Assembly: GCA_964499445.1 (NCBI GenBank) | Contig: CAZCLE010000008.1 | Span: 1 to 33,405, forward strand | Direction of reading: 5' to 3' | Origin: GCA-2688105 sp964499445 | Lineage (GTDB): Bacteria > Chloroflexota > Dehalococcoidia > Dehalococcoidales > GCA-2688105 | Length of the DNA: 33,405 nucleotides | Part shown: piece after piece, positions 24,908-33,244 of the stretch | Layout: the number at the start of each line of letters is the position of its first letter | How positions within the stretch are numbered: position 1 is the stretch's first letter | Position numbers and translations under genes: made by a program | Notes under the pieces: generated by a model | Told to the model about the DNA's origin: nothing | The model's input: only the letters and a program-made list of their open reading frames with translations | The model's database searches: none

Positions 24908-26254
24908 ATGGCACTTACCGGAATACAGATATTTAAACTGCTTCCCAAGACGAACTGTGGTGAATGCGGGCAGCCTACCTGTCTTGCCTTTGCTATGAGG
25001 CTAGCGGCGGGAAAGGCAGAACTTGCCGCCTGCCCCTATGTTTCCGAGGAGGCGAAAGCCCAGTTAGCTGAGGCATCGGCACCGCCGATAAGAGTGGTTA
25101 CTATCGGCGTTGGTGACAGGGCATTAAAGATTGGTGGCGAGACAGTTGCCTTCCGCCACGAAAAGAGGTTTGAGAACCCTAACGGCTTTGCTCTGCTTAT
25201 CACCGATACCATGGACGAGTCTGAGGTCGACGCCAGGCTGGAGAGGTTCAAACAGCTTGAATATGAGAGGATAGGTCTCACCCTTCGTCCTGATCTGATA
25301 GCAGTAAAGGATGAGTCGGGAGATGCCAGTAAGTTTGAGGCTCTGGTTAATAAAGTCAAGCAAAATAGCGATGCCAGCATTATCCTGATGAGCAGTAATC
25401 CAGATATCCTGGCGGCTGGTTTAAAGGCCTGTGCCGACCGGAAACCGCTTATCTATGCGGCCACTAAAGATAACCTGGAGGCGGTGGCCGGTTTGGCCAA
25501 GGGGGACTCGTGTCCGGTAGCAGTAAAAGCCTCAAGCCTGGAGGAACTGGCTGAGCTGACGACTAAATTAACCGAGGCCGGGGTAAAGGACATTGTTCTT
25601 GATTCCGGGTCAAGGGCTCTCCGCCAGGCATTTGAAGACCAGATAATCATCAGGGGCGCTGCCTTAAATAAAAAGTTTCGCCCTTTGGGTTTTCCTACCA
25701 TCGTTTTCCCCGGTGAGATGACCGATGACCCGATGAAGGAAGCCGTAATCGCCTCTATGTTTGTGGCTAAATATGGTGGTATTATCGTGCTCTCTGATTT
25801 TCAGGGAGAAAGCCTTTTCCCGTTGCTGGTGGAGAGGCTGAATATCTATACCGACCCCCAGCGACCGCTAGCGACCACCGAGGGAATCTACGAGATTGGT
25901 AGTCCTGGTGAAAACTCCCCGGTGCTTGTTACTACCAACTTCTCCCTTACCTACTTTATTATCTCTGGCGAAATAGAGGCGAGCAAGGTTGACAGCTACC
26001 TTTTAGTCAAGGACACTGAGGGGCTTTCGGTTATGACTGCCTGGGCAGCCGGGAAGTTTGTTGCTGATGCTATCGCCCCCTTCGTTAAGAAGTGCGGCAT
26101 TGCGGATAAGGTCAAACATCACAAGTTGGTAATCCCAGGCTATGCTGCCTCGGAAAGTGGCGGTTTGGAAGAGGAGCTGCCCGGCTGGGAGATTCTGGTC
26201 GGTCCTAGGGATGGGTCTCAAATTCCAGCTTACCTTAAGATGTGGAAGCCATAA
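24908..26254 (+). CDS. acsC: Corrinoid iron-sulfur protein, large subunit
   Basis: A 448-residue subunit with an N-terminal 4Fe-4S domain (C17, C20, C25, C42 in TNCGECGQPTCLAFAM...AACPY), a central TIM barrel and a C-terminal corrinoid-binding domain. It carries the methyl group on cobalt from methyl-THF to acetyl-CoA synthase; the 4Fe-4S cluster re-reduces cob(II)amide. The C-terminal KHHKLVIPGYAASESGGLEEELPGWEILVGPRDGSQIPAYLK segment matches the end of the family. ATG with AAAAGGAG upstream. The reactivating ferredoxin AcsV is not found next to it. Confidence 0.96.
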   Translation: MALTGIQIFKLLPKTNCGECGQPTCLAFAMRLAAGKAELAACPYVSEEAKAQLAEASAPPIRVVTIGVGDRALKIGGETVAFRHEKRFENPNGFALLITDTMDESEVDARLERFKQLEYERIGLTLRPDLIAVKDESGDASKFEALVNKVKQNSDASIILMSSNPDILAAGLKACADRKPLIYAATKDNLEAVAGLAKGDSCPVAVKASSLEELAELTTKLTEAGVKDIVLDSGSRALRQAFEDQIIIRGAALNKKFRPLGFPTIVFPGEMTDDPMKEAVIASMFVAKYGGIIVLSDFQGESLFPLLVERLNIYTDPQRPLATTEGIYEIGSPGENSPVLVTTNFSLTYFIISGEIEASKVDSYLLVKDTEGLSVMTAWAAGKFVADAIAPFVKKCGIADKVKHHKLVIPGYAASESGGLEEELPGWEILVGPRDGSQIPAYLKMWKP

Positions 26255-26264
26255 GGAGGAAGTA

Positions 26265-27146
26265 ATGATCCTTATCGGGGAAAGTATAAATGTTATGTCC
26301 CAAACTATTGGTCCAGCAATGAAGGAGAGGAACCCCAAGCCTATTCAGGAAATGGCCAAGGCTCAGGTTGAGGCGGGGGCAGACTATCTTGATATCAACA
26401 TTGGTCCCGCCCGAAAGGCAGGGGACGAATTGATGGACTGGATAGTTAACGTGGTGCAAGAGGTTACCGATAAGCCGTTATCTCTGGATACAACCAACCC
26501 GGTGGCTATGGAGGCTGGTCTGAAGGTGCACAAAAATGGGAAGGCATTGGTTAATTCAGTCTCTCTGCAGCCGGATAGGCTGGAGCAGGGATTGCCAATG
26601 GTTAAGAAATACAATGCTGAGATGATAGGGCTATTGTGGGGAAAAGAGGGAATGCCACGAGATGCTAACGAAAGGGGTATGCTAGTCGCTGACCTCCTCT
26701 ATAGGACCGGTGAGGTGGGCATTCCCAGTGAGGATATCTGGGTTGACCCCATCGCCAGCCCGGTGTCTGTGGAAATCAATCAGGTTAAGTCCTGCCCGGA
26801 ATTTATGAGCATGCTCAGTGAGATTGCTCCTGACTGTAAATCTACGGTAGGACTATCTAATATCTCCAATGGCACCCCGGCCCATCTTAGGCCTTACCTT
26901 AACCGGACCTATATGATAATGCTGATGAAGTATGGATTATATTCAGCCATAGTTGATGTTTTTGACGAAGAGCTGGTGAAGATAGCCCGGGGCGAGATGC
27001 CAGAGATTGTTGGCTTGGTGTATCGGGTAATGGATGGTGAGAAACCTGACCTCTCCTCCTTGAGTCAAAAGGAAGTGGAATATGTAAAAACAGTCAGGGT
27101 TCTTACCGGTGAATCTCTATACTCTCACTCCTGGCTTGAGATATAG
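26265..27146 (+). CDS. acsE: Methyl-THF:corrinoid iron-sulfur protein methyltransferase
   Basis: A 293-residue pterin-binding TIM-barrel methyltransferase that moves the methyl group from methyl-THF to CFeSP. Seen: MILIGESINVMS, the pterin-binding EAGADYLDINIGPARK, PLSLDTTNPVAMEAGL, the IGLLWGKEGMPRDANER segment, WVDPIASPVSVE and GLSNISNGTP. It is about 30 residues longer than the 262-residue Moorella enzyme, at the C-terminus. The frame is open upstream to 26142 inside acsC, but ATG 26265 has AAGGAGGA immediately before it (26253-26260) and begins exactly at the family start. It is the last of the five tightly packed ACS genes. Confidence 0.94.
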   Translation: MILIGESINVMSQTIGPAMKERNPKPIQEMAKAQVEAGADYLDINIGPARKAGDELMDWIVNVVQEVTDKPLSLDTTNPVAMEAGLKVHKNGKALVNSVSLQPDRLEQGLPMVKKYNAEMIGLLWGKEGMPRDANERGMLVADLLYRTGEVGIPSEDIWVDPIASPVSVEINQVKSCPEFMSMLSEIAPDCKSTVGLSNISNGTPAHLRPYLNRTYMIMLMKYGLYSAIVDVFDEELVKIARGEMPEIVGLVYRVMDGEKPDLSSLSQKEVEYVKTVRVLTGESLYSHSWLEI

Positions 27147-27188
27147 GGCATTGCCCAGCCAAAAGTTTATTAATTGGTTTAGTTGTAG

Positions 27189-27866
27189 ATGAAAAATAGT
27201 CGTTTGTTATTGCCGGCTAACAAAAATTATGAATATGGTTATGACTCTGCCTATAAAGTTGCCTGTGAACAACTAACCAAGATTGAAGATATAAAACAGC
27301 AGTGCCTTAACAGTGGTGCTCAATATCTAGCCGTAGATTCTAGGGAAGTAATCACCATTGAATATTTAAACCAATCATATCAAATTACCTTGCCTGAGAT
27401 TGAGGTTTCGTTAATGGATAGCCGGGAAAAGGTTCCAGTAAGAGATAAACTCCTGATACTTCATTATTTTATCCGGGCCAAAGGTATCCCTATCGCTAAT
27501 AAGATAATTGCCTACAAGGAATTGCCCGAAGGGGCTAATTACTTCCCCACCTTTGCTAAGAGAGCGATAAAGCCCCTTTTAAACCACTTTGGCCAGGAGC
27601 CCCAGCGGTTAATAAAGGTTGCCGAAAAGCTAGGCGGTCATAAGGCGGATTGTGGTGATGTAGCCGTAACCATTAATGCTTTCTGCCGGGTACCGATAAC
27701 TATAGTCCTGTGGCGAGGCGATGCTGAATTTGCTCCTGAAGGGAGTATACTATTTGATAGCACCATCTCCGATTACCTGTCCACCGAGGATATAAACGTG
27801 CTTTGTGAAACTATCAGCTGGAGGTTAGTTAAATTTTTAAGGGAAGCCCAGAACGCTTTAGCTTAG
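27189..27866 (+). CDS. DUF3786 domain protein
   Basis: A 225-residue soluble protein matching the DUF3786 pattern: an internal PVRDKLLILHYFIRAKGIPI helix, YKELPEGANYFPTFAKRAIKPLL, a GGHKADCGDVAVTINAFCRVPI segment, VLWRGDAEFAPEGSILFDSTISDYLSTEDI and a C-terminal helix. Function is unknown. From memory such proteins tend to occur in anaerobes with CODH/ACS or corrinoid methyltransfer genes, and here it sits between acsE and the formate dehydrogenase genes. No signal peptide, membrane segment or cysteine cluster is visible. The ATG has only a weak ribosome-binding site, and a 42-base gap separates it from acsE. Confidence 0.75.
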   Translation: MKNSRLLLPANKNYEYGYDSAYKVACEQLTKIEDIKQQCLNSGAQYLAVDSREVITIEYLNQSYQITLPEIEVSLMDSREKVPVRDKLLILHYFIRAKGIPIANKIIAYKELPEGANYFPTFAKRAIKPLLNHFGQEPQRLIKVAEKLGGHKADCGDVAVTINAFCRVPITIVLWRGDAEFAPEGSILFDSTISDYLSTEDINVLCETISWRLVKFLREAQNALA

Positions 27867-27887
27867 ACCAAGGAGGTGGCTACTCTG

Positions 27888-28367
27888 GTGGAGCCTGAGG
27901 TTAAGGAACAATTAGACGACATCCTGTCACATTACAGTGGGGAGAGCGGCGACCTTATCCCTATCCTCCAGGAAGCTCAGGGGAGGTTTCGCTACCTGCC
28001 CTCAGAGGTAATGCTGGAAATCGCCAAGTTTCTGCGGATACCGGAGGGCACAGTTTTTGGGGTGTGCACCTTTTATGCTCAGTTTAAATTTACCCCCATG
28101 GGTAAGAGGATAGTTAAGGTATGTCGGGGGACTGCCTGCCACGTGAGAGGGGCGACGCGCATCCTTGATGAGATAGTGAGACGATTGGGTATTGAGCCGG
28201 GGGATACCACTGATGACCTGGAGTATTCTTTAGAAACGATTGCTTGCTTTGGCTCATGTGCCCTAGCCCCGGTCATGGTGGTTGATGATAATGTCTACGG
28301 ACGCATGACACCTAGTAAGGTAGCCCAAATCTTAGGTGATACCAAAGTAGCAGTTGGGAAAGAGTAG
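27888..28367 (+). CDS. NuoE-like [2Fe-2S] thioredoxin-fold subunit of a formate dehydrogenase complex
   Basis: About 159 residues, family of the 24-kDa subunit of complex I (NuoE/HydC/HylC). The four ligands of the [2Fe-2S] cluster are visible: C79 and C84 in VCRGTACHVRGA, and C120 and C124 in ACFGSCALAPVM. The N-terminal helical part has the usual LIPILQEAQGRFRYLP. Together with the NuoF-like and FdhA-like genes downstream it forms the NAD(P)H-handling module of a soluble formate dehydrogenase. A GTG at 27876 is also in frame, but it lies within the AAGGAGG ribosome-binding site (27870-27876), so I prefer GTG 27888. The stop overlaps the beginning of the next frame. Confidence 0.9.
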   Translation: MEPEVKEQLDDILSHYSGESGDLIPILQEAQGRFRYLPSEVMLEIAKFLRIPEGTVFGVCTFYAQFKFTPMGKRIVKVCRGTACHVRGATRILDEIVRRLGIEPGDTTDDLEYSLETIACFGSCALAPVMVVDDNVYGRMTPSKVAQILGDTKVAVGKE

Positions 28368-28371
28368 GGCA

Positions 28372-30303
28372 GTGACTTTTAATAAAATACGAAGTCAGGC
28401 AGTATCTGAATGGGAAGCTCTAGAGCACAGTGATAAACCCCGTATCCTTGTTGGCGCGGCTACTTGTGGTCGTGCTGCCGGCGCCAGTGGCGTGCTTGAG
28501 GCAATCAACTCCGCATTAGCCCAGCATAATTTGGAGGCTATCATTACCCAGGTTGGCTGTATTGGGCTTTGCTATGCTGAGCCGATAGTCAATATTATCA
28601 AGCCGGGTCGTCCCCATATCTATTATGGTAATCTTACCCCTGAGCTGGCATCTGAGCTGGTTGAGGATTATATCATCAATGATAACCCTCGCCCCGACCT
28701 GGCACTAGGCACGGTTGGTGATGACGATATACAGGATATCTCTAAATTTTTTGAGTTGCCCATGCTTAAACCCCAGGTGCGAGTAGCCCTGCGCAATTGC
28801 GGGCTTATCGACCCTGAGAATATAAATCACTACATTGCCAATGGTGGTTACGGTGGTCTGGTCAAGGCGCTGGCAATGACCTCAGAAGAGGTGATAGAGG
28901 AGATAAAAAAGTCAGGCCTGCGCGGTCGTGGTGGTGCCGGTTTCCCCACCGGTGTAAAGTGGGAATTCTGCCGCAAGTCCCCGGGCACAGTAAAGTATAT
29001 AATCTGTAATGCTGACGAGGGCGACCCCGGTGCCTTCATGGATAGGTCCCTTTTGGAAGGTGACCCCCATGCCGTTTTGGAGGGGATGCTTATCGGTGCT
29101 TACGCTATCGGGGCAACCGAGGGCTACATTTATATTCGTGCTGAGTACCCCCTGGCTATCCAGCGTCTAAAAGTTGCTCTTCAGCAGATAAAAAAGTATG
29201 GATTGTTGGGGGATAATATTCTCGGTTCTAACTTCAGTTTTAATATGAAAATCAAAGAGGGGGCGGGGGCTTTTGTCTGCGGTGAGGAAACAGCCATGAT
29301 GGCATCTATTGAGGGCAAGCGGGGCATGCCTCGTTCCCGTCCTCCGTTCCCGGCCCAATCTGGCTTATGGGGTAAACCAACTAATATTAATAATGTAGAA
29401 ACCTGGGGTAATGTTTCGGCAATTTTGCAGCGCAGCGGCGACTGGTATGCCAGCTATGGTACGGAGAAGAGCAAAGGAACCAAGACCTTTGCCTTAGCTG
29501 GCAAGATAAATCGCACCGGACTTATTGAGGTGCCTATGGGTATCTCCCTTCGTGAAATCATCTACGGTATTGGCGGGGGCATTCCCGATGACAAACGTTT
29601 CAAGGCGATACAGACTGGCGGCCCCTCTGGTGGCTGTTTACCCGAAAGTCTATTAGACCTGCCGGTTGACTATGAGTCGCTAACCCAGGCCGGGTCTATT
29701 ATGGGTTCTGGTGGTATGATTGTAATGGATGAGGATACCTGTATGGTTGACGTTGCTCGTTATTTTCTTTCCTTCACTCAGGCTGAGTCGTGTGGCAAAT
29801 GTGTCCTGTGCCGCCTGGGAACCAAGCAAATGCTGAATATCCTGGAGGATATCTGTAGGGGTAAGGGCAAGCCGGAAAGCATTGACCTGCTCCTTGAACT
29901 CAGTGAAGCTGTTAAGGTCGGCTCACTCTGTGCCCTGGGGGGGACAGCACCTAATCCTGTTCTCACCACTATTCGCTACTTCCGAGATGAGTATGAAGCC
30001 CATATCGAAGAAAAGCGATGTCCAGCGTTAGCCTGTACCGAGTTGATTACTTATTATATTCTCCCTGATAAATGTGCTGGCTGTGGGATATGTCTCAGGG
30101 ACTGTCCATCGGAAGCTATATCTGGCGGCAAGAGGCTGGTGCACATTATTGACCAGAGTAAGTGTATTAAATGTGGCACTTGCCTTGATGTCTGCCCGGC
30201 TAAGTTTAGCGCCGTGGTCAAGGTTTCCGGGGAGCAATTAGAAGTTCCTGCTGAACCGGTCCCGGTGACTGCCTCAAAGGCAACCACCGAGGCTTCGGAC
30301 TAG
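28372..30303 (+). CDS. NuoF/HydB-like NAD(P)H- and FMN-binding diaphorase subunit
   Basis: About 643 residues in four parts. Residues 20-105 form a thioredoxin-like domain with only three of the four usual cluster cysteines (C32, C63, C67; the C-x4-C partner is alanine). Next comes the FMN/NADH domain with GLRGRGGAGFPTGVKW and NADEGDPGAFMDR, then the NuoF cluster segment ESCGKCVLCRLGTKQM plus the later SLCALGG cysteine, and a C-terminal pair of 4Fe-4S motifs (CAGCGICLRDCPSEA and CIKCGTCLDVCPAKF). This is the HydB/HylB layout of soluble, often electron-bifurcating, complexes. GTG 28372 has an AAAGAG upstream; the alternative TTG 28354 lies inside the preceding gene and lacks one. It likely links NAD(P)H and ferredoxin to FdhA. 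Confidence 0.9.
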   Translation: MTFNKIRSQAVSEWEALEHSDKPRILVGAATCGRAAGASGVLEAINSALAQHNLEAIITQVGCIGLCYAEPIVNIIKPGRPHIYYGNLTPELASELVEDYIINDNPRPDLALGTVGDDDIQDISKFFELPMLKPQVRVALRNCGLIDPENINHYIANGGYGGLVKALAMTSEEVIEEIKKSGLRGRGGAGFPTGVKWEFCRKSPGTVKYIICNADEGDPGAFMDRSLLEGDPHAVLEGMLIGAYAIGATEGYIYIRAEYPLAIQRLKVALQQIKKYGLLGDNILGSNFSFNMKIKEGAGAFVCGEETAMMASIEGKRGMPRSRPPFPAQSGLWGKPTNINNVETWGNVSAILQRSGDWYASYGTEKSKGTKTFALAGKINRTGLIEVPMGISLREIIYGIGGGIPDDKRFKAIQTGGPSGGCLPESLLDLPVDYESLTQAGSIMGSGGMIVMDEDTCMVDVARYFLSFTQAESCGKCVLCRLGTKQMLNILEDICRGKGKPESIDLLLELSEAVKVGSLCALGGTAPNPVLTTIRYFRDEYEAHIEEKRCPALACTELITYYILPDKCAGCGICLRDCPSEAISGGKRLVHIIDQSKCIKCGTCLDVCPAKFSAVVKVSGEQLEVPAEPVPVTASKATTEASD

Positions 30304-30329
30304 ATTTACTGGAGTGAATGAGTGGCAGA

Positions 30330-30404
30330 ATGAATACAACTGGGCTAATCATTAATGGTCAGGCGGTTCAGATGAAGAGAGGAATGCTTGAGGAGCGTGA
30401 GTGA
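30330..30404 (+). pseudogene. 24-codon partial duplicate of the fdhA 5' end
   Basis: A short frame (ATG 30330, TGA 30402-30404) whose product reads MNTTGLIINGQAVQMKRGM and five more residues. It aligns without gaps to the first 24 residues of the FdhA that starts exactly 87 bases (29 codons) later, with 11 identities including INGQAV, K and GM. At DNA level 24 of 26 bases match between 30343-30368 and 30430-30455. The copy loses similarity after about 20 codons and stops 3 bases before the AAGGAGGA ribosome-binding site of fdhA. It is either the remnant of a tandem duplication of the 2Fe-2S domain start or a translated leader peptide that couples to fdhA. GGAG lies upstream at 30311. Confidence 0.55.
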
Positions 30405-30416
30405 CAAGGAGGAGCT

Positions 30417-33179
30417 ATGGACGAAATCTGGCTAACCATTAATGGTCAAGCGGTTAGAGCTAAGAAGGGGATGACGGTACTGGAGGCAGCCGAAGCGGCT
30501 GGAATCTATATCCCTACCCTGTGCTACGACTCTGACCTGGAACCATATGGGGGTTGCCGCCTCTGTGTTGTTGAGATTGAGGGAGTGCGTGGTTTGCCTA
30601 CCGCCTGTACCATGCTGGCTAGCGATGGGATGGTGGTCCACACCGAGACCGAGGTGGTCAATAACGTTCGCCGTATTGCCCTTGAGCTACTCTTGGCTAA
30701 CCATCCTAGCGATTGCCTGGTATGTGACCGCAGAACGGAGCGTTGCCACCCTTATGACATATGTTTGCGTAGCGTCGCCGTAACTGACCGCTGCGTAACC
30801 TGTCCGGCGAATGGGCGGTGCGAGTTACAAGAGGTCATTGATTACCTGGGCGTTACCGAACTGCGTCTGCCTAGAGCCACCGGGTCGTTTCCCATTGATA
30901 CCAGTAATCCCTTCTTTGACCTTGACCGAAATCGGTGTATTCTCTGCGCCCGGTGTGTGCGTGCCTGTAATGAGATAGCCGGCGTCGGGGCTATTGATAT
31001 GGCTTACCGAGGATACGCAATGAAGGTTGCCACCTTTGGTGATAAACCGCTACTGGAATCAATTTGCCGGTCTTGTGGGGAGTGTGTGGCTCATTGCCCG
31101 GTTGGTGCCTTAGTCCCCAAGGAGACACACCAGCCGGCACGGGAAGTAAAGACCACCTGCCCCTACTGTGGTGTTGGCTGCCAGATGTATCTGGGCATTA
31201 AGAACGAACGGGTAATACTGGTTCGTGGTGATGAGGATAATGACGTTAACCACGGTCGCCTCTGTGTCAAAGGTCGCTTCGGTGTTGCCGAGTTTGTCCA
31301 CCACCCTGAGCGTTTAATCACCCCTCTGGTGAGGCGAAACGGAAATCTTACTGAGGCAACCTGGGACGAGGCGCTGGATATGATTGCTGATAGGCTGGGT
31401 AGTTACCAGAGGGATGAGCTTGCCGTAATCTCCTCAGCCAAGTGCACTAACGAGGAGAACTATGTTATTCAGAAGTTTGCCCGGGCAGTATTGGGCACCA
31501 ATAATGTTGACCATTGCGCTCGACTGTGTCATGCCCCTACCGTAGCTGGTCTGGCCCAGAGCTTTGGCAGCGGGGCGATGACCAATTCTATCAATGAAGT
31601 GGGTGATGCCCAATGCATCCTGGCTATTGGCACCAACACCACCGCTGCCCACCCTGTAATCGGGTTTGAGATAAAGAAAGCGGTGCGTAAGGGGGCAAAA
31701 CTTATTGTGGCTAACCCCCGTGAGATTGACCTGGTTGGCTCGGCTGACCTGTGGTTGCAGCAGCGTCCGGGCACTGATGTTGCCCTGCTTATGGGGATGA
31801 TGCGGGTTATAGTGGATGAGGGGTTGCTTGACTCAGCCTTCATCGACGAGCGCTGTGAGGAATTTGATGCCTTTAAGGAATCGCTGAAGGGCTTTGACCT
31901 GGATTCTGTGGAGCAGATTACCGGGGTGTCTAAGAATAAGGTGGTTGAAGCCGCCAGGCTCTATGCCACTAATAAACCAGCCACTATTCTCTACGCTATG
32001 GGCATTACCCAGCACTCTCACGGCACTGATAATGTAATAGCTACTGCCAATCTGGCGATGCTCACCGGGAACATAGGCAAGCCATCGACCGGGGTAAATC
32101 CCCTGCGGGGTCAGAACAATGTGCAAGGTGCCTGTGATATGGGGGCTCTGCCCGTTGTATATACCGGTTATCAGGCGGTTAGTGCCCCGGCTATCAGGGA
32201 GAAGTTTGAGGCTGACTGGGGTGGCTCGTTGCCGGCTGAGCCTGGGCTGACTCTTACCGAGATTATTCCCGCCGCCCACCAGAGAAAGATAAAAGCAGTC
32301 TATCTGGTGGGGGAGAACCCAGCCCTGTCTGACGCTGATGTCGGACATGTCCGGGAGGCGCTAAAGGAGCTTGATTTTTTGGTGGTTCAGGATATTTTCC
32401 TCTCCGAAACCGCCCAGCTAGCTCATGTCGTTTTGCCCGGGACGACCTTCGCTGAGAAGGACGGCACCTTTACCAACACCGAGAGGAGGGTGCAGCGGGT
32501 AAGGGAGGCGATAGAGCCTATAGGCAACTCCAGACCTGACTGGTGGATTACCTGCCAGATTGCCCAGAGGATGGGGAGCAAAGGCTTTGATTTTACCCAT
32601 CCGTCTCAGATTATGGAAGAGATTGCCCGCCTTACTCCTAGCTATGGTGGCATTAACTACAACCGTTTGGAGGAAGGCGGCTTGCAGTGGCCCTGCCCCA
32701 CGGAGGAGCACCCAGGGACACCCATCCTCCACACCATGCAGTTTACCCGGGGTAAGGGCAGGTTTATCCCTCTGGAGTATAAGCCGCCCATGGAACTTCC
32801 TGATGATGAGTATCCCCTAATCCTGACCACTGAGCGCAGTCTGGTTCACTTCCACACCGGCACCATGACTCGGAAAGTGAAAGGGCTCAACATATTCCTG
32901 GGGGAGGGATTGGTGGAGATTAACCCTGGGGATGCCTCGGCTCTGGGCGTTGCTGATGGCGAGATGGTAAGGGTCATCTCCCGGCGAGGGAAGATAGTGG
33001 CTAAGGCTAAGGTGACCGAGGTTTCACCGGCAGGGGTGGTGGCGATGAACTTCCACTTTGCCGAAAGCCCGGCCAATATGCTGACTAACCCGGCTCTTGA
33101 CCCGGTGGCTAAAATACCCGAGTTTAAAGTCTGTGCAGTGAGAATTGAGAGGAATGGTAAGCCGACTCGCCACTCATAA
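30417..33179 (+). CDS. fdhA: Formate dehydrogenase catalytic subunit, cysteine type, with NuoG-like N-terminus
   Basis: A 920-residue molybdenum/tungsten bis-pterin enzyme that would reduce CO2 to formate (or the reverse). In order: a [2Fe-2S] domain (C36, C47, C50, C64); a His/Cys cluster region with H96, C100 and C103, then extra cysteines 110 and 116 and C126, C129, C135; two 4Fe-4S motifs (C174-C184, C217-C227); the MopB 4Fe-4S (C248, C251, C255, C283); and the catalytic-site segment DHCARLCHAPTVAGL, where Cys371 (TGT 31527-31529) occupies the selenocysteine position. The molybdopterin domains end with a C-terminal PALDPVAKIPEFKVCAVRIE. NuoG and HydA are excluded by this catalytic segment and the full molybdopterin domain. 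ATG with AAGGAGGA upstream. It works with the NuoE- and NuoF-like subunits as a cytoplasmic complex. Confidence 0.92.
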   Translation: MDEIWLTINGQAVRAKKGMTVLEAAEAAGIYIPTLCYDSDLEPYGGCRLCVVEIEGVRGLPTACTMLASDGMVVHTETEVVNNVRRIALELLLANHPSDCLVCDRRTERCHPYDICLRSVAVTDRCVTCPANGRCELQEVIDYLGVTELRLPRATGSFPIDTSNPFFDLDRNRCILCARCVRACNEIAGVGAIDMAYRGYAMKVATFGDKPLLESICRSCGECVAHCPVGALVPKETHQPAREVKTTCPYCGVGCQMYLGIKNERVILVRGDEDNDVNHGRLCVKGRFGVAEFVHHPERLITPLVRRNGNLTEATWDEALDMIADRLGSYQRDELAVISSAKCTNEENYVIQKFARAVLGTNNVDHCARLCHAPTVAGLAQSFGSGAMTNSINEVGDAQCILAIGTNTTAAHPVIGFEIKKAVRKGAKLIVANPREIDLVGSADLWLQQRPGTDVALLMGMMRVIVDEGLLDSAFIDERCEEFDAFKESLKGFDLDSVEQITGVSKNKVVEAARLYATNKPATILYAMGITQHSHGTDNVIATANLAMLTGNIGKPSTGVNPLRGQNNVQGACDMGALPVVYTGYQAVSAPAIREKFEADWGGSLPAEPGLTLTEIIPAAHQRKIKAVYLVGENPALSDADVGHVREALKELDFLVVQDIFLSETAQLAHVVLPGTTFAEKDGTFTNTERRVQRVREAIEPIGNSRPDWWITCQIAQRMGSKGFDFTHPSQIMEEIARLTPSYGGINYNRLEEGGLQWPCPTEEHPGTPILHTMQFTRGKGRFIPLEYKPPMELPDDEYPLILTTERSLVHFHTGTMTRKVKGLNIFLGEGLVEINPGDASALGVADGEMVRVISRRGKIVAKAKVTEVSPAGVVAMNFHFAESPANMLTNPALDPVAKIPEFKVCAVRIERNGKPTRHS

Positions 33180-33244
33180 CTGAACTGTAGCCGGCCATTG
33201 GATTGTAGGCATCCTTTCCAAGAATTCAGGGAGCATTAGCTGTA

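Noticed and set aside
26142..26264. Upstream extension of acsE to 26142.
   Set aside because: It lies inside acsC, its residues resemble no AcsE N-terminus, and AAGGAGGA sits directly before ATG 26265.
31527..31529. Selenocysteine in FdhA.
   Set aside because: The codon at the active-site position is TGT (Cys), and no in-frame TGA or selenocysteine-insertion hairpin is present there.
30417..33179. The large subunit as an iron hydrogenase (HydA) or NuoG of complex I.
   Set aside because: It has a full molybdopterin domain with DHCARLCHAP and the 4Fe-4S signature, lacks H-cluster motifs, and no membrane Nuo subunits are nearby.
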